Below the pieces are notes generated by a model. The model did not search any database. It was given only the letters and a program-made list of their open reading frames with translations, and was not told the origin of the DNA. A DNA stretch of 64,000 bases, taken from assembly GCA_038757945.1 (NCBI GenBank), contig JBCDGJ010000003.1, forward strand, positions 14,484-78,483. The letters run 5' to 3'. The stretch is from CALHVX01 sp038757945 (lineage in GTDB: Bacteria; Pseudomonadota; Gammaproteobacteria; Pseudomonadales; Azotimanducaceae). Positions 1-8,815 of this stretch are shown piece by piece (the first letter of the stretch is position 1; each line of letters starts with the position of its first letter). Both the position numbers and the translations under genes were made by a program.

Positions 1-629
1 GCGCGCTCGACCTGTCCGGCCTGGGCCATTGCTGCAAAGACGAGATTGGCGTCCACGTTGTCGACGATGACGCAGACCACTTCCTTGACCGGTTTGCGGG
101 TAATCCGCAGCCAGCCGAGCCGCTCACGGAGCCCGTGGCCGTCGGAGTACTGCACCACGGGCCCGTGGCCACCGGCCTGCATGGCCGCCCGACAGACCGC
201 GTCGGTCTTCTCTCCCTGGCTGATCAGGAAAATGGCGGTCAGGTTTTCGCGCAGGCTAGTAGAGGCATCTTCTTCCGGGCGTTCTGCCTCGTCCAGTGGC
301 CACAGCGGCAGATCGCCTTTCAGGTGCAGGTCTGCGCAAGGTTGGCTGAACACGGCGCCGGCGCCGGAACGGTGCAGCTGTGCGTGCCGTGCGGCCTTCT
401 CCATGACGCTGTCCACCAGCGGGTCAGGCACCAGCATCTGCAGCACGGTCAGCTCCGGACTGATCATCGGCAGCAGCGACTGATACCACTGATCGCGGAT
501 CAGGGTGCCGCGCGCGTTGTTCAGAAGCACGTGATGCACGCCATCGGCCATGAGTTTTCCCATGACCGTACTGGCCTGGTAACGGGCCACGATCAGCGTC
601 ACGACGGACATGTTGTGGCGCGTGATCAT
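1..629 (-). CDS. P-II-like nitrogen regulator, partial (3' end outside window)
   Basis: The frame stays open from an ATG at 629 to the left edge, giving about 209 residues with the C-terminus missing. The start MITRHNMSVVTLIVARYQ and a later GAGAVFSQPC segment resemble the small trimeric P-II-like proteins that accompany DUF1538 membrane proteins. A second segment (about residues 128-209), beginning LTAIFLISQGEKTD and containing RKPVKEVVCVIVD, looks like another ferredoxin-like unit, so the protein may be a tandem P-II-like regulator. The ATG overlaps the stop of the upstream DUF1538 gene (ATGA, 626-629), so the two are almost certainly co-translated. Inferred role: sensing or gating the DUF1538 transporter-like partner. 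No ligand can be named from sequence. Confidence 0.7.
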   Translation of the reverse strand, partial: MITRHNMSVVTLIVARYQASTVMGKLMADGVHHVLLNNARGTLIRDQWYQSLLPMISPELTVLQMLVPDPLVDSVMEKAARHAQLHRSGAGAVFSQPCADLHLKGDLPLWPLDEAERPEEDASTSLRENLTAIFLISQGEKTDAVCRAAMQAGGHGPVVQYSDGHGLRERLGWLRITRKPVKEVVCVIVDNVDANLVFAAMAQAGQVER

Positions 630-2503
630 GCTGCGGCCTCGGGCAGCCGCTGTGTGCGCGTGACCAGCAGGCCCACGCTCAGTACCGTCAGGATCGGGCC
701 CACTGAGGCCAGCGCCAGGATACCGAAACCGTCGGTAACACCGGGTACGTTGGCGCCGATGCCGAGCCCCATGGCCAGTACCAGGGGCACGGTGATGGGC
801 CCGGTGGTCACGCCGGCGCTGTCCCAGCCGAAGTTCACGAACTCCTCGGAAGAGAACCAGGTCAGGATCCCGAGCAGCAGGTAGGGCGGCAGCAGCAGAT
901 AGACCAGCGGCAGGTCGAACGCGATCTTACACACGCCCGCGCCGATGCCGAGGGCCACTCCGGTCGCGACGCAGTGCATGAGCAGCGATTTGCGGAACGC
1001 GCCGACGGTGATGTTCTGGACCGTGTCGCCGAGCGCGTTCAGTGCCGGCTCGGCGAGCGTGGCGCCGTAGCCCAGAAAGAACCCGAACAGAATGGCGAGC
1101 AGCTTGCCGCTGATCCCATCGAACAACGGCCCCTGCTGGCCCAGCATGCCCCAGGGTGTCACGGTGGCGAAGGCGGAGGGAATGTTGGCTCCCAGCTGGC
1201 TGCCGAGCGGAGTCAGACCGATGGCGATGCCGAGCCCGAACAGGGCCATGCCGAGCACGGCGAACAGGATGCCGATGCTGATCATCTGTGGATCCTCCAG
1301 ACGTTCCCGGAGCAGCCGCAGGGTGAGAAACAGAAACGCACACAGGGGCACCACAGCTTGCAGTGCACCGATTGCGGCTGCGGTCGCCAGCTCACGCAGG
1401 TCGCTGCCAGGATCCCAGCTCGCATCCGTTGCTGGATGGACGGCGGTATTGCTGCGAACGATGTGGATACGGGCTTCTTCATGCACGATGGCGCCATCTT
1501 CGAGCCGGACCGTGCCGCCCCGATAGCTGACCTGCGCATCGGCCGGCAGCTTGCCGCTGCGCTCATAGGCGCGCAGCTCGTCATCGGTGAAGCCCAGCGT
1601 CGGTAGACCCGACGAGCCATCCGCGGGGGTCACTGGTTCCGCTCGCAGCGACTGCACCGGGTAGTTTTCCGCGCCGTAGTAGTCGCCAAAGGTGTAGTGC
1701 GCGGTGCCGAGCAGCAGCACCGCAAGCACCGGGAACAGCGAGGCCAGGGTGACGATGCCGAAACCGTCCGTGCTGGAATCGCCCTGGCCGACAATGCGAC
1801 AGACGCCGATCCCGAGCGCCAGTACCAGCGGAACGGTGACCGGTCCTGTGGTGACAGCGCCCGAATCCCAGGCGAGGCCGATGATGGGTCGCAGTTCGTC
1901 AATGGAGTAGGTCCACAGGGACAGTGCTGCCAGGACCAGCACCAGCGGCAGAATGAAGAGCTTAAGCGACCAGCTGTAGAAGAAGCGCAACACGCCGAGC
2001 GCGACGGCGACACCGACCCCCGTGCCGACGGACGCCACCAGTTGACCGGTGTAGTCGTTCAGCAGGCTGTACAGCAGCGGGGCGTCTTCGGGCTGCACGC
2101 CGCGGCCGGCAGCTTTTAATACGGCGATCGCTGGCTCGGCCAGCGTGGCGCCGATACCAACCAGAAAAGCGAACAGCAGCACGATAGGGAGCGCGGCCTT
2201 CTTCGGCAGCACGTTGCCGATGGACTCGCCGAGCGGCATCAGGCCGAGGCGCAGACCTTCCATGAAGAACATGAGGCCGGCCGCGACGACGGCAATACCG
2301 GCGGCGATCATGGCCGCGAAGACGACCGGCAGTCCCAGCACGACGGTCTGAAAGAACAGCAGGTAGGCGACGATGAACCAGATGCTGCGGATCTGCTCAA
2401 CCAGTTTCTCGCGCACATAGGGCCAGAGCACGCTCAGGATCGTGAGCAGGCCAAGATTGACGCGGGGTCGCGGTGCGGATACGGATTCTGTCAGCTTAGT
2501 CAT
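626..2503 (-). CDS. Tandem DUF1538 integral membrane protein
   Basis: A 625-residue, very hydrophobic protein made of two homologous halves. The motif GATLAEPA occurs in each half (first copy at residues 118-125), and WDSGAVTTGPVTVPLVLA in the first half is mirrored by WDSAGVTTGPITVPLVLA in the second. This is the DUF1538 family, often found as a fused duplicate next to P-II-like proteins and thought to be an inner-membrane transporter of unknown substrate. A long hydrophilic insert (roughly residues 280-375, between the halves) should lie outside the membrane. The stop overlaps the start of the P-II-like gene. It lies 64 bp downstream of the iorB-type gene on the same strand. Family assignment is firm; transport function is inference. 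Confidence 0.88.
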   Translation of the reverse strand: MTKLTESVSAPRPRVNLGLLTILSVLWPYVREKLVEQIRSIWFIVAYLLFFQTVVLGLPVVFAAMIAAGIAVVAAGLMFFMEGLRLGLMPLGESIGNVLPKKAALPIVLLFAFLVGIGATLAEPAIAVLKAAGRGVQPEDAPLLYSLLNDYTGQLVASVGTGVGVAVALGVLRFFYSWSLKLFILPLVLVLAALSLWTYSIDELRPIIGLAWDSGAVTTGPVTVPLVLALGIGVCRIVGQGDSSTDGFGIVTLASLFPVLAVLLLGTAHYTFGDYYGAENYPVQSLRAEPVTPADGSSGLPTLGFTDDELRAYERSGKLPADAQVSYRGGTVRLEDGAIVHEEARIHIVRSNTAVHPATDASWDPGSDLRELATAAAIGALQAVVPLCAFLFLTLRLLRERLEDPQMISIGILFAVLGMALFGLGIAIGLTPLGSQLGANIPSAFATVTPWGMLGQQGPLFDGISGKLLAILFGFFLGYGATLAEPALNALGDTVQNITVGAFRKSLLMHCVATGVALGIGAGVCKIAFDLPLVYLLLPPYLLLGILTWFSSEEFVNFGWDSAGVTTGPITVPLVLAMGLGIGANVPGVTDGFGILALASVGPILTVLSVGLLVTRTQRLPEAAA

Positions 2504-2567
2504 CCCACTAAGCGTAGTTCAGCTCTGCAGGTTTGCAGCATGCCCCGCGCGCGGACGCACGAGGGCC

Positions 2568-4823
2568 TCAACTGAGACGAATCGGCAGATCCCTAACCCG
2601 CTTGCCGCTTGCGGCGAAGACCGCATTGCCGATGGCTGGCGGCACCGCGATCAGCGGCGGTTCGCCGAGGCCCGTTGGCGCTTCGGTGCTTGCCATGAAC
2701 TTGAGGTCGAGCTCGGGCACGTCCGCCATACGCAGCGGCCGGTAGCCGTCGAGGTTGCGATCTTTGACGTGCCCGTTGTCAAACTCGGTGCCTTCGTGCA
2801 GCGCGATGCTCACGCCCCAGAGGGTTGCACCCTCGGCCTGCGCCAGGGCGCCGTCCGGGTGAACGGCGGTACCGCAATCGATGGTCTGCCAAAGTTTCTT
2901 CACTTTGACCTGGTCGCCGTTGACCGCCACATGGGCAACACAGGCGGTCCAGGTCGGCATCGCCCGCTCCTGGCCGTGAGCGACGGCGACGCCAAGCCCT
3001 TCGCCCTCGGGTAACGTTCCGCCCCAGCCCGACCGCTCGCGGACATCCTCAAGTACGGCGGCAAGACGGCTGGCACCGCCAACCTGCAGCGGTGCGGAAC
3101 CGGCGTTCCGGCCTTCGGCGTCCAGCAGTTCGAGGCGCAGCGCGATCGGGTCCTGCCCGGTCTTTGCGGCGATCTCGTCCATGAAGCTCTCTACCCCCCA
3201 GGCGATCCAGCCGGGACCGACGGCCCGCCACCAGCCCGGGAGAAAGGTCTCCTGAGCGAGCGTGTTGTTGATCGCGCGGACGCGCTGGTTCGGGATCGAG
3301 TACCAGTGATCGGCGCCGTTGATCGCGAAGCCATCGAACTTGCCGTTCCCGTCTACCCCGTCACCCATGAAGCCCGGCGCCATGGCCAGCGTCGGCCAGC
3401 CGGCCGCGGCGGCATGATCCAGGGTGTTGAGCTTGCCGCTGGCATCGAAGCCGGCGCTGAGCTTGGCGACCGAAGGCGAACGGACGCAGTCGAACAGGCT
3501 GTCGGCCGGCCGGGTCATGACCAGCTTGACCGGTTTGCCGAGTTGCCGCGCAGCATGCGCGGCGGGGATCATCTGGTCGCCAAACAGCCGGCGGCCGAAA
3601 CCGCCCCCCAGATAGTAGGTGTGGAGGATGATGTCCTCCTCCGCCATGGCCAGGGACTTAGCCAGCACGGGAATGATCAGGGATTGCCACTGGTTGCCGG
3701 CATGCACGTGGCACTGGCCGTCGCGAAATTCCACCAGCGCGTTCTGCGGTTCCAGGGTGAAGTGCAGGGCCGTGCTGGTCCGGTAGGTGGCAGACAGTGC
3801 ATCCGATGCCTCTGCCAGTGCGGCGGGTGCATCACCCTCGCTCACGAACAGCACGCCGGCGTCGTCGTCGTTGACCAGCCGTTCTCCCTCGGCCAGCAGA
3901 TCAGCTTCGCTGACAGCGGCGGTTTTGCCGGGCTCCCAATCAACGCTGATGGCCTCTGCAGCTTTCATGGCGGCCGGAAAGCTGTCCGCAATCGCGAGCA
4001 CCATGCCTTCGACATAGCCGCTCGGGTCATCGATGGTCAGAGCCTGCTGGTAGCCGGCAACGGCTTTCGCGGCGCTGTCGTCGACCTGCTTCACCGAGCT
4101 GCCGTAGCGGGTTGGTGCAATGATGGGGTGGGCGTAGACCATTCCCGGCAGTTCGACATCCAGCCCGTATTTGGCGGTGCCGGTGGATTTCTCTGGAATG
4201 TCGCGGGCATCGGTTGCTTTGCCGATCAGATCCCGATCTGCGGCAGCCTTGATCGGCAGTGCCGCCAGCTCTTTGTCGGTAAAGCTGCGGTTGACGTCAC
4301 CGCGGGAAACGATCTCTGCAAAGGTAAGGGACTGGCCCGTCCCGCTGACCGTTCCGTTCCGCGCTGTGAGCGTGCTGGCGTCGACGCCCAGCAGCTTCGC
4401 TGCGGCGTCGATCAGCACGGTGCGGCCGGCCGCGCCGGCCTGGGACAGAGCGTTGAAGCTGGTGACGACAGACCAGGAGCCGCCGGTCACCATGTAGCCC
4501 CACTTCGGATCGCTGTCGACGTGGGTCAGCGTGACCCGGCTCCAGTCGGCGCCGAGCTCATCGGCAACAATCCGCGCGAGCGCAGTGCCGACATGCTGGC
4601 CCATCTCCGCTTTCGCGATATTGACGACTACGTCGCCGGCATTGCTGACCTCGAGCCAGACCGCGGGCGAGAATGAGGTGCTGCCGCCGGTGCTGGCGAC
4701 TTCCTCGATGGCCTGCTCACCGCTGCAGCCGGGGAGCACCAGGCCAAGCCCCATGACCAGGCCGGTGCTGGCCGTACCAGCAAGAAAGCTGCGACGGTTC
4801 AGGGTGTGTTCGGAACGTTTCAT
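2568..4823 (-). CDS. Molybdopterin-binding subunit of an IorB-type aldehyde/xanthine dehydrogenase family enzyme
   Basis: A 751-residue large subunit of the isoquinoline 1-oxidoreductase (IorB)/membrane aldehyde dehydrogenase branch of the xanthine oxidase family. The N-terminus NRRSFLAGTAS followed by a hydrophobic stretch is a Tat signal, so it is exported folded; LPGC just after it could also be a lipobox. Family marks are the GGGFGRR molybdopterin-binding segment and, near the C-terminus, TGLGEPP, which carries the conserved catalytic glutamate. The ATG at 4823 overlaps the stop of the 2Fe-2S subunit gene (ATGA), as is usual for iorA-iorB pairs, which rules out longer upstream starts in this frame. 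Substrate unknown: an aldehyde or N-heterocycle is plausible. No cytochrome c or FAD subunit gene adjoins it. Confidence 0.88.
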   Translation of the reverse strand: MKRSEHTLNRRSFLAGTASTGLVMGLGLVLPGCSGEQAIEEVASTGGSTSFSPAVWLEVSNAGDVVVNIAKAEMGQHVGTALARIVADELGADWSRVTLTHVDSDPKWGYMVTGGSWSVVTSFNALSQAGAAGRTVLIDAAAKLLGVDASTLTARNGTVSGTGQSLTFAEIVSRGDVNRSFTDKELAALPIKAAADRDLIGKATDARDIPEKSTGTAKYGLDVELPGMVYAHPIIAPTRYGSSVKQVDDSAAKAVAGYQQALTIDDPSGYVEGMVLAIADSFPAAMKAAEAISVDWEPGKTAAVSEADLLAEGERLVNDDDAGVLFVSEGDAPAALAEASDALSATYRTSTALHFTLEPQNALVEFRDGQCHVHAGNQWQSLIIPVLAKSLAMAEEDIILHTYYLGGGFGRRLFGDQMIPAAHAARQLGKPVKLVMTRPADSLFDCVRSPSVAKLSAGFDASGKLNTLDHAAAAGWPTLAMAPGFMGDGVDGNGKFDGFAINGADHWYSIPNQRVRAINNTLAQETFLPGWWRAVGPGWIAWGVESFMDEIAAKTGQDPIALRLELLDAEGRNAGSAPLQVGGASRLAAVLEDVRERSGWGGTLPEGEGLGVAVAHGQERAMPTWTACVAHVAVNGDQVKVKKLWQTIDCGTAVHPDGALAQAEGATLWGVSIALHEGTEFDNGHVKDRNLDGYRPLRMADVPELDLKFMASTEAPTGLGEPPLIAVPPAIGNAVFAASGKRVRDLPIRLS

Positions 4824-5281
4824 GAGCTGGCCTCCGTGCTGCTGGCCGCCTTGATGGCTTTGTGTATGCGCACGTAGGCCATACAGCGGCACAGGTTCCC
4901 GGTCATGTGCTCGGTGATCTCGGCATCTGAAGGAGAGGGGTTGGCCCGAAGGAGCGCTTCCGCTGTGACGATCTGTCCGGACTGGCAGTAGCCGCACTGC
5001 GGTACCTGGGCCTCGACCCAGGCGGTTTTCAGGGCTTCGCCCTCCGGCGTGGACAAGCCCTCGATGGTGGTGATCTCTGCTCCCCCTGCCGCGCTGACCG
5101 GCGTGACGCACGAACGCAGCGGCGTGCCGTTGAGCTGCACCGTGCAGGCCCCGCACTGGGCAATGCCGCAGCCGAACTTCGTGCCCTTCTGCTTCAGCTC
5201 ATCGCGCAGTACCCAGAGCAGGGGTGTGTCCCCGGGACTCTCGGTGCTCACCGCCTTACCGTTCAACGTGAACTCGATCAT
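4820..5281 (-). CDS. (2Fe-2S) ferredoxin subunit of an IorA-type dehydrogenase
   Basis: A 153-residue electron-transfer subunit with the two cluster sites of xanthine-oxidase-family small subunits. The plant-type site is CGIAQCGAC plus a later Cys in LRSC, and the C-terminal site is CGYCQSGQ with CRC. Length matches IorA/CoxS-type proteins. It has no signal peptide, so it is expected to travel through Tat with its partner. It is the first gene of the minus-strand operon and ends inside the start of the large-subunit gene. Electrons from the molybdenum centre would pass through these clusters to an acceptor not encoded nearby. Confidence 0.9.
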   Translation of the reverse strand: MIEFTLNGKAVSTESPGDTPLLWVLRDELKQKGTKFGCGIAQCGACTVQLNGTPLRSCVTPVSAAGGAEITTIEGLSTPEGEALKTAWVEAQVPQCGYCQSGQIVTAEALLRANPSPSDAEITEHMTGNLCRCMAYVRIHKAIKAASSTEASS

Positions 5282-5589
5282 GGATCCCCCTTTGCTGAGC
5301 CGCAGCCGGCGGCGCTGTCCTTGCGTATCGCGTTGCCGCCAATCTTAGGGAAGGGGCGGAATGATGACCACATATGATCGACCGCCGCCGGCGCTGGTCA
5401 AGGGTCTGCTGCCGTCGTTGACCGTGAAGATCCTGGGCGTTGATGACACCTGTACTGGCTTGGCCGAAATGGCTTGGCCGAAATGGCTCGGCCGGAATGG
5501 AACAGGTAGCCGCCAGTGGCCGGGCAAAACGCTTTGCCTGCCGTTGCGCCCTGGCGCAAGATCGAAGGGCTGCAGCGGAGGGGACGATC
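5282..5589. promoter_or_regulatory. Divergent intergenic region between iorA-type gene and P450
   Basis: This 308-bp spacer separates two divergent transcription units, so it should hold both promoters. I could not pick convincing -35/-10 pairs. It contains a 14-bp tandem repeat at 5457-5498, listed separately. A GGAGG-like ribosome-binding site at about 5577-5582 supports the P450 start at 5590. Confidence 0.4.
5457..5498. repeat. 14-bp direct tandem repeat, three copies
   Basis: The unit GGCTTGGCCGAAAT occurs twice exactly (5457-5470, 5471-5484) and a third time with two changes as GGCTCGGCCGGAAT (5485-5498). It lies in the divergent spacer about 90 bp before the P450 start. Because 14 is not a multiple of three, copy-number change would shift any reading frame crossing it. 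Its role is unknown. Confidence 0.8.
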
Positions 5590-6828
5590 ATGGCGGAAAG
5601 CGGTCAGATACCAGCAGCGCCCGCAATCGACCTGGCGGCGGGGGTCGATGTCAGCGACGCGCAGCTGATGCAGAGTGATCAGCACTGGGAGGTCTTCGCT
5701 CGCCTGCGGCGTGAGGATCCGGTGCACCGTGCCGAGAGCAAGCTCTTCGGACCCTTCTGGTCGATCACGAAGTTCAACGACATCATGGCGATGGAGAAGA
5801 ACGTCCAGGATTTTTCCTCGGATGCAGGCATTACGCTGCTCGACCGTCCGGAGGACTTCGCGCTCGTCAACTTCATCGGCATGGACCCACCCAGGCACGA
5901 CCTGCAACGCAAAACCGTGCAGGGGGTGGTCGCACCGATGAATCTGGCCAATCTGGAATCGACGATTCGACAGCGCGCATCAGCGATCCTGGATGCGCTG
6001 CCGCTTGGTGAGCGCTTCAACTGGGTGGAGCAGGTCTCCGTCGAGCTCACCACGCAGATGCTGGCCACGATTTTCGATTTCCCCTTCGAGGATCGGCACA
6101 AGCTGCCGTACTGGTCGGACATGGCAACGTCTTCGGAAATGGCCGGTGGCCCCACCCCGGAGTCGGCCCGTCGCGCGGCGCTGATGGAGTGCCTCGAGTA
6201 TTTCACCGAACTCAAGCGGAAGCGGGCCAACGAGCCGCTGAAGCCCGATCTGCTCAGCATGCTGGCGCACGGCAGAGACACGCAGAACCTGCCGCCGCTT
6301 GCGTTTCTTGGTAACCTGGTGCTGCTGATCGTTGGCGGCAACGATACGACCCGGAACTCTATTTCCGGTGGCGTGCTAGCACTGAACCTGTTTCCTGCCG
6401 AGTACGACAAGCTCCGGGCGCGGCCTGAGCTCATCCCGAGCATGGTGTCGGAGATTATTCGCTGGCAGACGCCGCTGGCTTACATGCGGCGCACGGCGAC
6501 CCGTGATCTCGAGTTCGGCGGCAAGCGCATGCGTGCCGGCGATAAGATCGCCATGTGGTATGTCTCCGGCAACCGCGATGATGAGGTCATTGCCGACCCC
6601 GATACTTTTATTATCGATCGGCCCAACGTCCGGCACCACCTGTCCTTTGGCTTCGGCATTCATCGCTGCATGGGCAACCGGCTGGCGGAAATGCAGCTGC
6701 GCGTGCTGTGGGAGGAAATCATGCAGCGCTTCGATCGGGTCGAAGTGGTCGGCGATCCGGTTCGCGTGCAGTCGAGCTTCGTGCGCGGTTATTCTGAGTT
6801 GCCGGTGGTGCTGCACCCGCGGACGTAG
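5590..6828 (+). CDS. Cytochrome P450, CYP153-like
   Basis: A 412-residue haem monooxygenase. The haem-ligand loop FGFGIHRCMG places the cysteine at about residue 360. The I-helix oxygen-activation segment is VGGNDTTRN (about 248-256), and the ExxR motif is EIIR (about 288). Long matches in style to CYP153, such as FDFPFEDRHKLPYWSDMAT and HLSFGFGIHRCMGNRLAEMQL, suggest a terminal alkane or fatty-acid hydroxylase; CYP111-like terpenoid enzymes are the alternative. The ATG at 5590 is chosen over upstream in-frame ATGs because it follows a GGAGG-like site and gives the family's normal N-terminus. No ferredoxin or ferredoxin reductase gene is adjacent. Confidence 0.9.
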   Translation: MAESGQIPAAPAIDLAAGVDVSDAQLMQSDQHWEVFARLRREDPVHRAESKLFGPFWSITKFNDIMAMEKNVQDFSSDAGITLLDRPEDFALVNFIGMDPPRHDLQRKTVQGVVAPMNLANLESTIRQRASAILDALPLGERFNWVEQVSVELTTQMLATIFDFPFEDRHKLPYWSDMATSSEMAGGPTPESARRAALMECLEYFTELKRKRANEPLKPDLLSMLAHGRDTQNLPPLAFLGNLVLLIVGGNDTTRNSISGGVLALNLFPAEYDKLRARPELIPSMVSEIIRWQTPLAYMRRTATRDLEFGGKRMRAGDKIAMWYVSGNRDDEVIADPDTFIIDRPNVRHHLSFGFGIHRCMGNRLAEMQLRVLWEEIMQRFDRVEVVGDPVRVQSSFVRGYSELPVVLHPRT

Positions 6829-6895
6829 TTGGCCGTTGCGCTTCGCTGTGGCGGCAGATGTTGTCGTGCGCACGTACACTGTTGAGGTCTGATCG

Positions 6896-7639
6896 CTGAA
6901 AGCATATTGGAACTGGGTTCGGCTGGGTTGGTATGACCTGCTGCTGGCCTACCGGCGTACCTATCTTGGTCCGCTTTGGCCGAGCGCACAGCTAGTGCTG
7001 TGGGCATTCGGCCTGGGCATTGCTTTTCGGCCGTTTCATCAGGGGCACGTGGAGTACGTGCCCTACCTCGTTGCCGGTTTGTCCGTCTGGAACTTCCTGA
7101 GCGGAGCAATCACCTCTGGGGCCTCCGTCTTCACCGCCAATGCTGGCATCATTCTCAATACACCAACACTGCCCATGCAGCACGTCGTCCGGCTGTGGAC
7201 CAACCTCAACCTCCGTTTCGTACTGCAGCTGATCGTGTTTGTCCCGGTTGCCCTGTACTACGATATGCTCGCAGACGTTCGCTGGTCCGGTGCCGTGCTG
7301 GGGCTGGTTGTGATGTCGCTCATTGCCATGCCGATGATTCTGCTTGCGGGCATTGCGAACACTTATCTGCGGGATGTCGAACCGATGATCGCCGTTGTCA
7401 TGCGGTTCTTTTTTTTCATAACGCCGGTTTTCTGGATTCCGGTGGGAGATCGGTTGCAGACCCTACTCGTTCAGTTCAACCCGTTCTTCTATCTGCTGGA
7501 ACTGCTTCGACGGCCCCTGCTCGGGGCAACCGTCGAGAGCGCAACCCTGGCGCTCTGTCTGCTGCTGCTGCTGTGCGTGCTCGCGGCCGCCTTTGGACTG
7601 CTTAAGGTAACCCGAACCCGGCTGGCTGTATGGTTGTGA
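6896..7639 (+). CDS. wzm: ABC-2 type polysaccharide export permease (Wzm-like), non-canonical start
   Basis: Inner-membrane subunit of an ABC exporter for lipid-linked surface polysaccharide. The protein begins with an amphipathic interface segment containing LAYRRTYLGPLWPSAQ, typical of this family, followed by about six membrane spans. The frame opens after a TGA at 6890 and has no ATG, GTG or TTG before GTG 6995, which would delete that conserved segment. A GAGGT at 6884-6888 lies suitably in front of CTG 6896, so a CTG start is proposed, giving 247 residues. The 3' end overlaps the ATPase gene by 10 bp, as expected for a wzm-wzt pair. Confidence 0.82.
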   Translation: MKAYWNWVRLGWYDLLLAYRRTYLGPLWPSAQLVLWAFGLGIAFRPFHQGHVEYVPYLVAGLSVWNFLSGAITSGASVFTANAGIILNTPTLPMQHVVRLWTNLNLRFVLQLIVFVPVALYYDMLADVRWSGAVLGLVVMSLIAMPMILLAGIANTYLRDVEPMIAVVMRFFFFITPVFWIPVGDRLQTLLVQFNPFFYLLELLRRPLLGATVESATLALCLLLLLCVLAAAFGLLKVTRTRLAVWL

Positions 7640-8430
7640 GTGAGACGGGACCAGCCGTGCGGCTAGAGCATCTGACGCTCGATCTGCCGGCCGCCAGAAC
7701 CGTTGCGGACGTGTCTGCAGCGGCCGGAGAGCTGGGCGGGCGTCTCACCCGATCCGGTTCCCGGGTCACCGGTGTTCGGGTGCTGGACGATGTTTCGCTT
7801 GCGATCGGCCCGGGTACGTGCGTCGGCGTCATCGGCTTGAACGGGTCGGGGAAGAGCAGCCTGCTGCGGGTGATCGCAGGTATCTACACGCCCACGTCCG
7901 GCACCTCCCGGGTCAGCGGGCGAGTGGCCACACTGTTTTCCAACCAGCTTGGCATGAATCCCAATGCGACCGGTGCGGAGAACGTACGGTTGCTGTCGCT
8001 GCTGCTGGGGCTGGACCAGTCCGGCGTCGATGCGCTGATCGACGACGTTGCTACCTTCAGCGAACTCGAAGAGTTTATGCAGCTGCCGGTGCGCACCTAT
8101 TCTGCGGGCATGCGAACCCGGATCGGCTTCGGCGTCGCGACCAGCGTGCAGCCGGACGTGCTGCTGATCGACGAGGTTTTCGGCACCGGCGATCAGTCAT
8201 TCGTACACAAGGCTAGAGCCCGGCTCGAGCAGCTCATCGCGCGCTCGGGTGTCGTTGTCCTCTCGAGTCACTCCGCGGAGCTGATGAGCGCCTATGCCTC
8301 GCAGCTCGTCTGGATGCATCGAGGTCAGGTCCGCAGGTTCGGACCCTTACCGGAGGTGCTGCATGAGTACCACCGCTACATCCGCGAAACGAGGCAGGCG
8401 CGGCAGGGAGCTGGGACCAGGCTCCGCTGA
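7630..8430 (+). CDS. wzt: ABC transporter ATPase for polysaccharide export (Wzt-like)
   Basis: A 266-residue nucleotide-binding subunit. Walker A is GLNGSGKSS (residues 69-77), the signature YSAGMRTR (157-164) is a Wzt/TagH-type variant, and Walker B is VLLIDEVFGTGD (177-188), followed by the switch His in LSSHS. About 50 residues precede the core. It lacks the long C-terminal carbohydrate-binding domain of O-antigen Wzt, so it resembles capsule or short-type ATPases and probably exports without terminal-modification recognition. It overlaps the permease gene and is the last gene of that pair. Confidence 0.9.
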   Translation: MVVSETGPAVRLEHLTLDLPAARTVADVSAAAGELGGRLTRSGSRVTGVRVLDDVSLAIGPGTCVGVIGLNGSGKSSLLRVIAGIYTPTSGTSRVSGRVATLFSNQLGMNPNATGAENVRLLSLLLGLDQSGVDALIDDVATFSELEEFMQLPVRTYSAGMRTRIGFGVATSVQPDVLLIDEVFGTGDQSFVHKARARLEQLIARSGVVVLSSHSAELMSAYASQLVWMHRGQVRRFGPLPEVLHEYHRYIRETRQARQGAGTRLR

Positions 8431-8815
8431 CCGATCAGCCTGCAAGCTTCGAGAGATTGGGCTGCCGAGAGGGGGCGCTCCAGGGTCAGGCAACGCAAGC
8501 TGCGGCCTGGTCCTGTAGGCCTTCACCGTGCCAAACCCGCCAGGGTTGAGCGGCTTGGAGAATCCACTGTGTAGTCGTGCCTGACCTCTTCTCGTTCTGA
8601 GCCTACGTCCTGATCTGTTAGCCTTTGCGGTAGCGGATCAAGCAAATGCGTACTTCGTCGCCGTGCCGTTTTCCACTACCTTCAAAATCGGGACGATCTG
8701 CTCTTCCGTAAAGCGCTGCGTCGTGATTCCCTCCAAGTAGGAATCCGAACCTACCCTCGGATCCAGTTCTGCAGGGGCGAGCCGAACTGACCCTCAGATT
8801 CAAACGGAGCGATCC
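8431..8815. other. 385-bp gap between wzt and a methyltransferase gene
   Basis: No credible gene, RNA or strong terminator was seen. Short frames here look random. The end holds a GGAG ribosome-binding site (about 8805-8808) for the next gene. Confidence 0.4.

Noticed and set aside
3306..4676. Long plus-strand open frame of 456 codons
   Set aside because: It lies wholly antisense to the molybdopterin subunit gene, whose motifs are clear; it is a GC-rich shadow frame.
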